The notes under the pieces were generated by a model that did not search any database, was not told the origin of the DNA, and saw nothing but the letters and a program-made list of their open reading frames with translations. From IMG/VR virus record IMGVR_UViG_3300026116_000012, positions 1-50,505 of that record: DNA of 50,505 bases, one strand, 5' to 3'. Positions 7,095 through 13,693 of the stretch are shown here, piece by piece. The DNA comes from a virus. The position numbers and the translations under genes were made by a program. Positions within the stretch are counted from its first letter, which is position 1, and the number at the start of each line of letters is the position of its first letter.

Positions 7095-7453
7095 ACGACA
7101 CCTATCGAACGACCGCGAAGCGCCCGCACCTGATCATGCGCCGCAACGCGCAGGGTGTGCCCTTCGAGCTCGCGGTCGACGCGACCGGACAGCGCGCCCT
7201 CGTCGGCCCCTGCACTGAGGCGCGCGCCGCGCAGCTTCATCGCGACGAGCACGGCTATCCGATGCCGGTCTCGCCGGCCGCGGCGCTCGCGACGCCGACG
7301 CTCCCCTATCGCTCCGCTCCACTGCCCGCGCGGACGGTCGTGCAACGGATCGTCGAGCGCCGGTCAAAGTGGCAGGACCGCGCGCTCTTCGCCCTCGTCG
7401 TGCTCGACCTCGTCGCCCGCTTCGCGCAGCTCCACGCGTGGTGGTCGTCGTGA
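7091..7453 (+). CDS. Hypothetical protein with C-terminal hydrophobic segment
   Basis: 120 aa from GTG 7091, which overlaps the previous stop (GTGA). The first 85 residues are soluble and Arg/Ala/Pro rich. The last 25 include a hydrophobic stretch (A-L-F-A-L-V-V-L-D-L-V-A) that could be a single membrane segment or an amphipathic helix. No family is recognised. It is co-transcribed with small early genes. Confidence 0.65.
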   Translation: MNDTYRTTAKRPHLIMRRNAQGVPFELAVDATGQRALVGPCTEARAAQLHRDEHGYPMPVSPAAALATPTLPYRSAPLPARTVVQRIVERRSKWQDRALFALVVLDLVARFAQLHAWWSS

Positions 7454-7713
7454 GCTACCACGACAACGACGACGGCCCTTGCGTCTGCGGCGTGTGGCAT
7501 CAGCCGAGCGACTTCGCGACGCTGTACCGCGAAGAGCGCGCGCAGGGGAACGAGCTCCTCGCGAGCGCCGCCCGCGAGCGCGACTTCGAGAAGGCACGCG
7601 CCGACAGGCTCGCCCGCACGCTGCGGTCGCTCCTACCGAAAGACGACGACACCCGGCCCGAGGCTGTCGCACGTCGGAAGCTCATCACGGGCGCGCTCGG
7701 GGAGCGGTCGTGA
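7450..7713 (+). CDS. Small hypothetical protein
   Basis: 87 aa from GTG 7450 (GTGA overlap with the upstream stop). The N-terminus has D-G-P-C-V-C-G-V-W-H, a possible half of a metal site, followed by a charged helix (Y-R-E-E-R-A-Q-G-N-E-L-L). No family is recognised. The GTG start is chosen for the overlap and because coding character begins there. Confidence 0.6.
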   Translation: MSYHDNDDGPCVCGVWHQPSDFATLYREERAQGNELLASAARERDFEKARADRLARTLRSLLPKDDDTRPEAVARRKLITGALGERS

Positions 7714-7982
7714 CGGTCTACGTCGACGAGCTTCAGGTGTGGCCGAACGCTAAGCACCGATGCTTCATGAAAGGCTCGGCGCACCTGACGGCCGACTCGC
7801 TAGAGGAGCTGCACGCGTTCGCCGCGCGGCTTGGTCTTCGGCGCGATTGGTTTCAGGATCACCGAGTCGCGGCGCACTACGACCTCTCGCCTGCGAAGCA
7901 TGCGAAGGCGCTCGCTTTGGGCGCTGAGCTCGTTCCGATGCGCGAGCAGATCCGAAGGAAGCGAGGGACTAGCTCGCCATGA
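7710..7982 (+). CDS. DUF4031 family protein
   Basis: 90 aa from GTG 7710. M-T-V-Y-V-D-E-L at the start, H-L-T-A-D-S-L-E-E-L-H-A-F-A-A-R-L-G-L in the middle, W-F-Q-D-H and H-Y-D-L-S near residue 60, and A-L-A-L-G-A-E near 75 match the DUF4031 pattern, common in phages and bacteria and of unknown function. Both ends overlap neighbours by 4 nt. Confidence 0.8.
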   Translation: MTVYVDELQVWPNAKHRCFMKGSAHLTADSLEELHAFAARLGLRRDWFQDHRVAAHYDLSPAKHAKALALGAELVPMREQIRRKRGTSSP

Positions 7983-8185
7983 GCACGCCCGCGCGCAGAC
8001 TCAGTGACCCTGCGGGGAAGCCGAGGCGTCGCTTTCGCGATTACAAGGCGACGCTGAACGACGGCCGAAAGGTGATCTGCTCGGCAGCGTCGCCCGAGGC
8101 CGCGAAGGCATTCCTCGAGAATTGGTTCTTCGGGCGAAAGCACTGGGTCGGCGTCTGGATCGTGAAGCTCGATTGGAACGAGTAG
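7979..8185 (+). CDS. Small basic hypothetical protein
   Basis: 68 aa, with an Arg-rich N-terminus and a compact alpha/beta body (T-L-N-D-G-R-K-V-I-C, then S-P-E-A-A-K-A-F-L-E-N-W). It starts with ATG overlapping the previous stop and is the last gene of this coupled run; a 48-nt gap with operator-like palindromes follows. Function unknown. Confidence 0.65.
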   Translation: MSTPARRLSDPAGKPRRRFRDYKATLNDGRKVICSAASPEAAKAFLENWFFGRKHWVGVWIVKLDWNE

Positions 8186-8233
8186 CGATTATCGCTCCTC
8201 CGATAAAAGTATTGCTGCAGCTATAGAGGCAAC
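8184..8233 (+). promoter_or_regulatory. Operator-like palindromes and leader before 8234
   Basis: AGCGAT-T-ATCGCT (8184-8196) is a perfect 13-bp palindrome, and TTATCG (8189-8194) is mirrored by CGATAA (8201-8206). Together they form an overlapping operator-like array at the end of the gene at 7979. AT-rich CTATAG follows near 8220, and GAGGCAAC gives a ribosome binding site for 8234. A repressor-controlled internal promoter is the simplest reading; it is not proven. Confidence 0.45.
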
Positions 8234-8713
8234 ATGAAAAAGGGCAACAGGGTTCGTTTGCGAGAGGACTCCAAGCGTGGATACTTCCGAGACTGGAGAG
8301 AGTGGGCCGAAGGCGGCGCGCTCGTCTTGGCGCTCGACCCCGACCCCGACAGCTCCTCTATCATCGTCGAGCGCGAAGACGGGACACCATCGCCCGACGG
8401 CGTCAGAGCGCCTCGGGTCACACGCTATTTCTATGAGCTCGCAGAGCGCCCGCCCACGCGCGAGGAGTCGCTCGAGCTTGAGAATCTGCAGCTGAAAGAG
8501 CAGATCGTGCGCGAGCAGGCTGCGAAGGCTGGCATCGACGCGCCTTCGTGCATCGAACACGAGCGCAGGTTGATTACGGCTTGCGAGAAGGAGATCGAGA
8601 AGGCACGCGCAGCGATCGAGCACTTCGAGAAGGATCCTTGGTGCCAGGCAAAGAAGGCCGTCGCCGACTTCGTCGAGAAGCTCCGCGCGGCGGGTGTCGA
8701 GGTGCCGCAATGA
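8234..8713 (+). CDS. Coiled-coil hypothetical protein, paralogue of 8710
   Basis: 159 aa. An N-terminal beta-rich region (residues 1-70, V-R-L-R-E-D, V-E-R-E-D-G-T) is followed by R-P-P-T-R-E-E-S-L-E-L-E (near 73) and a coiled coil to the end, finishing F-V-E-K-L-R-A-A-G-V-E-V-P. The same three elements recur in the next gene, so the two arose by tandem duplication. A ribosome binding site is present. Function unknown. Confidence 0.75.
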   Translation: MKKGNRVRLREDSKRGYFRDWREWAEGGALVLALDPDPDSSSIIVEREDGTPSPDGVRAPRVTRYFYELAERPPTREESLELENLQLKEQIVREQAAKAGIDAPSCIEHERRLITACEKEIEKARAAIEHFEKDPWCQAKKAVADFVEKLRAAGVEVPQ

Positions 8714-9177
8714 CGACGAAGCTCGCGACGTTGAAGGCTGACGCCTATTCACTCGGTAACCTTTGGCAGAAGTGGCTGACAGAAGGTCGCGTACTCGTGG
8801 TCGAAGAGCGAAGTATGGATATTCTCGTAAAACGAGAAGACGGCACTCTTTCGCCATACAACACGGCGCACGAGAGATTCCCTAAGTCGTATCTCGACAT
8901 CGTCGAAGACACGACCCCGCGTCCGCCCACGCGCGAGGAGTCGCTCGAGCTCGAGCTGCTGCGGCTGAAGGCAAAGCACGCGCCTCCGCTCGGGGACGTC
9001 GACGGGAACGAGGCCGAGCTCCGCGGCTGGATGTACCAGCAAGCCGCACGCATCGCTAACGCGCAGCGCGCACTCGAAGATGCGCAGGGTCGACTCGACA
9101 GGCACCTCGCACCGAAGCGCGACCTCGAAGCCTTCGTCGAGAAGCTCCGCGCGGCAGGCGTCGAGGTCCCGGAATGA
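8710..9177 (+). CDS. Coiled-coil hypothetical protein, paralogue of 8234
   Basis: 155 aa. It shares with the preceding protein the V-K/E-R-E-D-G-T strand, the R-P-P-T-R-E-E-S-L-E-L-E block and the ending F-V-E-K-L-R-A-A-G-V-E-V-P; the linking helices differ. The start overlaps the previous stop by 4 nt. The conserved block and tail may form a shared binding or dimerisation surface. Confidence 0.75.
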   Translation: MTTKLATLKADAYSLGNLWQKWLTEGRVLVVEERSMDILVKREDGTLSPYNTAHERFPKSYLDIVEDTTPRPPTREESLELELLRLKAKHAPPLGDVDGNEAELRGWMYQQAARIANAQRALEDAQGRLDRHLAPKRDLEAFVEKLRAAGVEVPE

Positions 9178-9536
9178 GCACGCCCGTCCGCTCGACCGAG
9201 CATGCGGAGGTGCTCGCGATCTGCACGAATCGCGAAGCGGGGCAGTACCTCGCGCTGCCGCAAGGCTTCGACCGTTGGGCGATCGAGCAGCTCCGCGCGT
9301 ACGTCGCTCGAGTCGAACGAGCCGAGGCGAGCGATGCGTGGCACCGCGCATTGCACGAGGCCGTCCGCGAGCAGCGCAATCAGGCCGAAGCGTCGCTCTC
9401 TAAGCTGCGCGCGACGTTCCAAGACGCTCGCATGATGGTGCGCGCGATCCAGATACTTGCGCAGCCTCCGATCTGGGCGGCCGACGTCGTCGAGGCCTCG
9501 CAGGCGCTCCACGACATGCTCGAAAAGGCGCTGTGA
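9174..9536 (+). CDS. Helical hypothetical protein
   Basis: 120 aa, mostly alpha-helical, with A-I-E-Q-L-R-A-Y-V-A-R-V-E-R-A-E near residue 35 and a second long helix near 60-85. It begins at an ATG overlapping the upstream stop, and its own stop overlaps the next ATG by 1 nt. No family is recognised. Confidence 0.65.
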   Translation: MSTPVRSTEHAEVLAICTNREAGQYLALPQGFDRWAIEQLRAYVARVERAEASDAWHRALHEAVREQRNQAEASLSKLRATFQDARMMVRAIQILAQPPIWAADVVEASQALHDMLEKAL

Positions 9537-9901
9537 TGAGCGAGCCTGCATTCGACGCGTCCGCGGTCGTGCTCGACTTCGACGAGGCGATCAAGAACGC
9601 CCGCGCGTCGTTCACGAAGCTCACGAAAGAGAACGAGCGCCTCGAAGAGCGGGTCGACGAGCTCGAGAGCGAGCTCGACGAAGAGCGCGCCGACTCCGAC
9701 GCGGTGACCGAGCGCGCGGACGCAGCCGAGAGCACGCTCGAGCAGGTGTTGCTCGACCTCTTCGGCCCGACGACGAACCTCGCGCACGTCGAGCACGTGA
9801 TCAGGCTGCGGCCCGCCGAGGTGCCCGACCTTTACCGCGAGCTCGCTGCGACCGTCGAGCGCGCTCGGGACACGATCCGGAAGACGCTGAAGGGCGCATA
9901 G
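9536..9901 (+). CDS. Acidic coiled-coil protein
   Basis: 121 aa from ATG 9536 (a GTG one codon earlier is also possible). Residues about 28-65 are a strongly acidic coiled coil (E-N-E-R-L-E-E-R-V-D-E-L-E-S-E-L), followed by a shorter helical domain. Coiled-coil early phage proteins often act as adaptors or inhibitors, but nothing here fixes the role. Confidence 0.65.
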   Translation: MSEPAFDASAVVLDFDEAIKNARASFTKLTKENERLEERVDELESELDEERADSDAVTERADAAESTLEQVLLDLFGPTTNLAHVEHVIRLRPAEVPDLYRELAATVERARDTIRKTLKGA

Positions 9902-9912
9902 CGGAGGCAACG

Positions 9913-10350
9913 ATGAAGCTCACGACGACGCAGAGGAAGGTGCTCCGCGAGTTACGCATGCTCGCGAACACCGGAAGCTCGGGAGCGGTGCGTGTCGGGA
10001 CGCGCATGGCGACACTGCGTCGCCTGATCTCGCTCGGCTTGGTGACCACGGTCAAAGTGCACATCAGCAGCTCGCGCAGCTCGACTGGCTTCTTCCTCAC
10101 CGACGCGGGCCGCAAAGAAGCCGGGCGCTCGATCCCGATCTTCCACGTCGAGTCGCCTCGCGTGATCGATCAGCTCCGCGGCAAGCATGGCGGGCGCTGG
10201 CGATACGACGTGCTCGATCGCAAGTGGTCGAACGGCACGCGCACCGTACGTGCCTATTCCGTTCTCGCGCCGCAACACGACTGCGACGACCAGACCACGC
10301 GCACCGAGTACCGCTTCGACGACGGCGATCGAGAGCTCGCACTGCCGTGA
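9913..10350 (+). CDS. Winged-helix DNA-binding protein
   Basis: 145 aa. The first 75 residues look like a winged helix: T-T-T-Q-R-K-V-L-R-E-L, then T-R-M-A-T-L-R-R-L-I-S-L-G-L-V as recognition helix and wing, then F-L-T-D-A-G-R-K-E-A-G, the ending typical of MarR/PadR-type domains. The C-terminal half is beta-rich and unassigned. A clear GGAGG lies 5 nt before the ATG. It lies just upstream of the excisionase and integrase and may help control the lysis-lysogeny switch. Confidence 0.65.
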   Translation: MKLTTTQRKVLRELRMLANTGSSGAVRVGTRMATLRRLISLGLVTTVKVHISSSRSSTGFFLTDAGRKEAGRSIPIFHVESPRVIDQLRGKHGGRWRYDVLDRKWSNGTRTVRAYSVLAPQHDCDDQTTRTEYRFDDGDRELALP

Positions 10351-10493
10351 GTGTCGTCTGCGCAAGCTCCTCGGCCCGTTGCGAGGCGCGCTACCACCGC
10401 AACGCGTGGCTGAAGGGCTACTGCGACCCTCGCTCGCACCTCGTTTACGACTCGTACGGCATGCCTTGGCATCGCTGCAATCCCGGACCCTAG
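10347..10493 (+). CDS. Small cysteine-containing protein
   Basis: 48 aa from GTG 10347 (GTGA overlap with the upstream stop). Four cysteines (residues 5, 12, 26 and 44) and several His/Tyr residues suggest a metal-binding or disulphide mini-protein. Coding support is the overlap and the lack of any better use of this stretch. Function unknown. Confidence 0.45.
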   Translation: MSVVCASSSARCEARYHRNAWLKGYCDPRSHLVYDSYGMPWHRCNPGP

Positions 10494-10503
10494 CGAGGAA
10501 ACG

Positions 10504-10719
10504 ATGAGCACCGATCTCCCCGAGCTGCTGACGATCGCCGACGCCGCGGAGCTCCTTCGTACGAGCGAGAAGGGCGCGCGGCACATGGTCGACCGCGGGA
10601 CCATGCCGGGCGTCGTGCGGATCGGCCGGCGCGTCTTGATCCGGCGCGACGACTTGCGCCGACACCTCGGCTTGCTACCGTCCGCGTCGACGAAGATTGC
10701 GCCGACCCCTCGGGGTTAG
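10504..10719 (+). CDS. Excisionase-like helix-turn-helix protein
   Basis: 71 aa. L-L-T-I-A-D-A-A-E-L-L-R-T-S-E-K-G-A-R-H is the MerR/excisionase-type helix-turn-helix, followed by P-G-V-V-R-I-G-R-R-V-L-I-R-R-D-D-L, the wing typical of the helix_turn_helix_17/Xis family. It lies 3 nt before the integrase gene, the usual place for a directionality factor. GAGG 5 nt before the ATG supports the start. Confidence 0.85.
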   Translation: MSTDLPELLTIADAAELLRTSEKGARHMVDRGTMPGVVRIGRRVLIRRDDLRRHLGLLPSASTKIAPTPRG

Positions 10720-10722
10720 CCC

Positions 10723-11871
10723 ATGGTGACGATACGACCGCGCGGGGCACACTGGCAGTACGATATCCTTTTCAAGTGGCCTGACGGCGCGCGCTTTCGT
10801 GAACGTGCGAACGCTCCGGTCTCGAGCAAGTCGGCCGCGCAGCGCTGGGCAGAGGCACGAGAGCGCGAGCTCCTCGCCGCAGGGCGCGCCGCGCACGAGG
10901 CCTCGAAGGCGCCTCCGCCCGCAGCCGTCGAGGGACCGCCAACGCTCGCCTCGTTCTGGCCTCGCGTCGTCAGCGACCACTACCGCGCGAACCGAAAGAA
11001 GCCGTCCACCATCGACGCCGCGGAGAGCATCGCGCGCCTGTACCTGCTGCCCGCCTTCGGCGACACGACGATCGACCGGATCACGACGGCCGACGTCGCG
11101 AAACTCAAAGGCCGACTTGCGACGCGGAGCCCGAAGACCGTCAACAACGTCTTGACGGTGCTCTCGCGCGCGCTCCATTGCGCGGTCGAATGGGGGCTGC
11201 TGCGCGAGATGCCGTGCGCCGTCGGCTTCTTCAAGGCCGCGGCGCCGGAGATGCAGTGGTACGAGCGCGACGCCTATCGCAGGCTCGTCGAGGCCTCGGC
11301 GCGCACGTCGACGCGCGTCTTGATCCTGCTCGCTGGCGACGCCGGCCTTCGGCGCGGAGAGATCCGGGCGCTGAAGTGGGCCGATCTCGATCTCGAGCGC
11401 CGCATCATTCACGTCAGCCGCGGCATGTGGCGCGCGCACGAGGCGACGCCGAAGGGCAACCGCGGGCGGGACGTCCCCATGACCGAGGCGCTGCGCGCGG
11501 CGCTCGGGGCGCACCGGCACCTCGTCGGCGAGCGCGTGCTGTACGGGGACAACGGGCGCGAGCTCTCGAATCGAACCGTGCGCAATTGGCTCGCGGGCGC
11601 GCAGCGTCGCGCCGGGCTCGAGCCGAACGGCGCGATCCACATGCTCCGTCACACCTTCTGCTCGCACCTCGCCGCGGCCGGCGTTCCTGCCAACGCGATC
11701 AAAGAGCTCGCGGGGCACGCCGACATCGGAACGACGCAACGATACATGCACCTCTCGCCTGCGAATCGCTCGTCGGCGATGGATGCACTCGCCGCGTACC
11801 ACGCCGAAGAGGCCGTGGTACCGGCGCGGAACGGCTCCCTTGCGCGTTCCGCGCGCCCTGCTATTCGCTAG
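10723..11871 (+). CDS. int: Tyrosine integrase
   Basis: 382 aa phage integrase. The N-terminal arm-binding and core-binding domains are followed by the catalytic domain with Arg210 (G-L-R-R-G-E), the beta-hairpin Lys region (P-K-G-N-R-G-R-D-V-P), H-M-L-R-H (His306, Arg309), G-H-A (His332) and nucleophile Tyr341 (Q-R-Y-M-H-L). All catalytic residues are present. It catalyses site-specific integration and, with the HTH protein upstream, excision. The attP region with tRNA/tmRNA-like core and arm repeats starts just after its stop. The last 40 residues are a non-conserved tail. Confidence 0.95.
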   Translation: MVTIRPRGAHWQYDILFKWPDGARFRERANAPVSSKSAAQRWAEARERELLAAGRAAHEASKAPPPAAVEGPPTLASFWPRVVSDHYRANRKKPSTIDAAESIARLYLLPAFGDTTIDRITTADVAKLKGRLATRSPKTVNNVLTVLSRALHCAVEWGLLREMPCAVGFFKAAAPEMQWYERDAYRRLVEASARTSTRVLILLAGDAGLRRGEIRALKWADLDLERRIIHVSRGMWRAHEATPKGNRGRDVPMTEALRAALGAHRHLVGERVLYGDNGRELSNRTVRNWLAGAQRRAGLEPNGAIHMLRHTFCSHLAAAGVPANAIKELAGHADIGTTQRYMHLSPANRSSAMDALAAYHAEEAVVPARNGSLARSARPAIR

Positions 11872-11874
11872 TCC

Positions 11875-11990
11875 TCTCGCGGAGATAAGTCAGTGGAGGC
11901 GCCGGGAATCGAACCCTCATTCAGGGTCGCGCAATCATTCGTCTTTTTGCTAACGAGCCCGGCGTAACCTGCTAACGAATCTCCGCGAGA
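11875..11990. repeat. Inverted repeat flanking the att core
   Basis: TCTCGCGGAGAT at 11875-11886 is mirrored exactly by ATCTCCGCGAGA at 11979-11990. The 92 nt between contain the tRNA-like att core and two copies of TGCTAACGA. The symmetry around the core suggests paired binding sites or DNA folding in the attP complex; a terminator role after int is less likely given the large spacing. Confidence 0.55.
11894..11916 (-). other. attP core (3' end of a tRNA or tmRNA gene)
   Basis: On the minus strand this reads GGGTTCGATTCCCGG then CGCCTCCA: a T-loop (TTCGATT), the 3' half of the T-stem and a 7-nt acceptor strand with discriminator A. The 5' side of the T-stem pairs only in part (three G:C pairs), and no D-arm or anticodon arm is present upstream, so this is only the 3' segment, as expected when a phage attP carries the end of its target gene. 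The C-G-C-C-T-C-C-A ending suits tmRNA (ssrA) well. Position right after int supports the call. Confidence 0.75.
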
Positions 11991-12057
11991 CCTCCCCACA
12001 CCCCTACCATTCCCCTCCGTCGTGGTACCGCCGTGGTACCGCGCCGCCTGCTAACGA
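11948..12057. repeat. Candidate integrase arm-type sites
   Basis: TGCTAACGA occurs three times in the same orientation (11948-11956, 11970-11978, 12049-12057). CGTGGTACCGC occurs twice in tandem (12021-12031, 12032-12042), with variants at 11814-11824 and, inverted, at 11794-11803 in the end of int. Such short repeats beside an att core are typical of arm-type integrase or excisionase sites. The remainder of 11872-12141 has no gene that I can support. Confidence 0.6.
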
Positions 12058-12141
12058 CCTCGGGCGACAAGCTGCTACGAATCGACGTCGCGCCGAGGAT
12101 CGCCAGCGTGAACGGCGCTCGAGCGGCGTCCAAACTGCAAC

Positions 12142-12777
12142 ATGCGCAAGCCTCTCGCCTTGATCGTGTCGCTGATGCTCGGATGCTCGGGCGGAGCGTC
12201 GAGCGCGCCCGAACCGATCGCGGCCGATCCCGAGGGCGCGCCGCGCGCTGCCGTCGACGCGGGAACGCCTGCGGTGCCTGCGGGCCCGTCGACCGAAGAC
12301 GCGGGCGAGCCTGACGCCCCGGTGCTCTCGTCGAAGGGTGACCAGAACGGCTCGCGCCTGAAAGCGCTCGCGTGGGTCGGCGAGGACGGCGCGCGGCAAA
12401 CGATCGCAGGCGTCTTCCGTGACGTGCAGCTCGGCACCGATTGCACGTTCAGCTTCGCGGTCGACGGCTCGCGTCGTTGCCTGCCTATCGCACCCTTCGG
12501 CTACCCCGCCGCGCGGCTGGACGACACGCTCTTCGCAGACGCGTCGTGCTCGGTGCAGGCCGTGGTGATCTCGAAGGGCAGCACGCCCGGCAAGTTCTTC
12601 TCGAGCAGCCGAGGGATCTTCACGGTGACCGGCGCGCTCGTCGGCGACCACTGGCGACGCAACGGGAACGAGTGCAAGATCGGCATTCCGAGCGACCTGT
12701 CGGGCGACGCGTACGTGCTCGGCGCCGAGGTGCCGTTCTCATCGTTCGTCGCAGGCCGCGTCGAGGTCTCGCCCTAA
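12142..12777 (+). CDS. Predicted lipoprotein, possible lysogenic-conversion gene
   Basis: 211 aa. A 14-residue signal peptide ends in L-M-L-G with lipidated Cys15, followed by a low-complexity Pro/Ala/Asp linker with D-A-G repeats and a C-terminal domain of about 135 residues with paired cysteines (D-C-T-F-S-F-A-V-D-G-S-R-R-C-L-P, and later S-C and E-C). The A-W-x-G-E-D-G-x-R-Q ... C-x-F layout resembles lipoproteins of myxobacterial genomes. It is alone on the plus strand between attP and the convergent late operon, sharing 4 nt with its end, which fits a moron expressed from the prophage. A distinct promoter was not identified. Confidence 0.8.
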   Translation: MRKPLALIVSLMLGCSGGASSAPEPIAADPEGAPRAAVDAGTPAVPAGPSTEDAGEPDAPVLSSKGDQNGSRLKALAWVGEDGARQTIAGVFRDVQLGTDCTFSFAVDGSRRCLPIAPFGYPAARLDDTLFADASCSVQAVVISKGSTPGKFFSSSRGIFTVTGALVGDHWRRNGNECKIGIPSDLSGDAYVLGAEVPFSSFVAGRVEVSP

Positions 12778-13412
12778 GCGCGCAGTCGCTCGACGATAGC
12801 CGCGGGCTGCACATTCTCGACGTACTCACGCGGCGGCTGCGCCGATTCCCCGAGCACCTCCGCGAGCGACGCGAGGGCGAGATCGTAGCGCGCGCGGCAG
12901 CGAGGGACGGACACCGTCTCGAGCGCGGTCGTGAGCTCGTCGCACGTGATCAGGCCGTCGTGATCGAGGTCGAGCCACCTGTTCGCGCGGTACTGCGGGC
13001 CGCTCTCGAGCTCCCCGTACACGACACCGTCGACGCGAGCGAGGTGCGCGGGCGCGAGGTTCGCGGCCCAAAGGTGGCCGGCGCTCCTCCAGCGCTCGAA
13101 GCCGAAGAGCTTCCGCTTCGCGGCGAAGTACCGCGCGGTGTACTCGATCTGCACCTCGGGCGCGGCCTTGCAGAACGCACCGCGCGTCGCCTGATCCCAA
13201 CCAAGCGAGCGGAGCTCCGACGAGCCGATCTGCGTCAGGCCCTGGTACCCGTGCGCGTTGGGGCGCTCCATCAGGATCAGGTCGCACTCGCCTGCGATGA
13301 GCGTGATCATGGCGCGGGGCGACCACGCGCCTTCGTCCCCGAGGCGAACGAGCGACTCGAAGAACGGACGCGCACGGGGCAGCGTGAGCCATTCCCCGCC
13401 CGGGGGAATCAT
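12774..13412 (-). CDS. Lytic transglycosylase-like endolysin with EF-hand
   Basis: 212 aa. L-I-A-G-E-C-D-L-I (Glu42 as likely catalytic acid) and H-G-Y-Q-G-L-T-Q-I (near residue 55) match the E-S and G-L-M-Q-I signatures of SLT-type lysozyme folds. Residues 148-159, D-L-D-H-D-G-L-I-T-C-D-E, form a textbook 12-residue EF-hand calcium loop, unusual in a phage lytic enzyme. No signal peptide is seen, so release through a holin is expected. ATGA overlap with the upstream gene; last gene of the late operon, with no clear terminator between it and the convergent lipoprotein gene. Confidence 0.75.
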   Translation of the reverse strand: MIPPGGEWLTLPRARPFFESLVRLGDEGAWSPRAMITLIAGECDLILMERPNAHGYQGLTQIGSSELRSLGWDQATRGAFCKAAPEVQIEYTARYFAAKRKLFGFERWRSAGHLWAANLAPAHLARVDGVVYGELESGPQYRANRWLDLDHDGLITCDELTTALETVSVPRCRARYDLALASLAEVLGESAQPPREYVENVQPAAIVERLRA

Positions 13413-13693
13413 CGCAGGCACCGCACGCGCTCCGCGCCGCTCGTCGAGACGTAGTGCTCGCAGCGCGTGCACGGGTCGTACACCTCTCGCTGCCGCGCGA
13501 GCTCGCACATGGGGACGCACTGCCCCGCGACGCGCGGATCCGGATCGAGGCACCCCGCGGCAGCGCGCGACGCGCAGTCGGCCTCGCAGGTGCGCCGGCC
13601 TCCGTCGCCCGAGTCGGCCTCGGGCGCGGTCGGGTGCGGGGAAGGGACGCACGCGACGAGCAGCGCGGAGAGGACGACGGCGCGTGCGATCAT
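13409..13693 (-). CDS. Cysteine-rich small lipoprotein
   Basis: 94 aa. The signal peptide ends L-L-V-A with Cys15, followed by a Ser/Asp/Gly linker and a compact domain with eight further cysteines (patterns T-C-E-A-D-C, Q-C-V-P-M-C, D-P-C-T-R-C). Likely anchored to the inner or outer membrane and disulphide-bonded. It lies in the lysis cassette, overlapping genes on both sides by 4 nt. It may be an outer-membrane spanin partner or a surface-exclusion protein; neither is shown. Confidence 0.75.
   Translation of the reverse strand: MIARAVVLSALLVACVPSPHPTAPEADSGDGGRRTCEADCASRAAAGCLDPDPRVAGQCVPMCELARQREVYDPCTRCEHYVSTSGAERVRCLR

Noticed and set aside
11894-11990. A complete tRNA gene
   Set aside because: Only the T-loop and acceptor 3' strand are present; no D-arm, anticodon arm or paired acceptor 5' strand.
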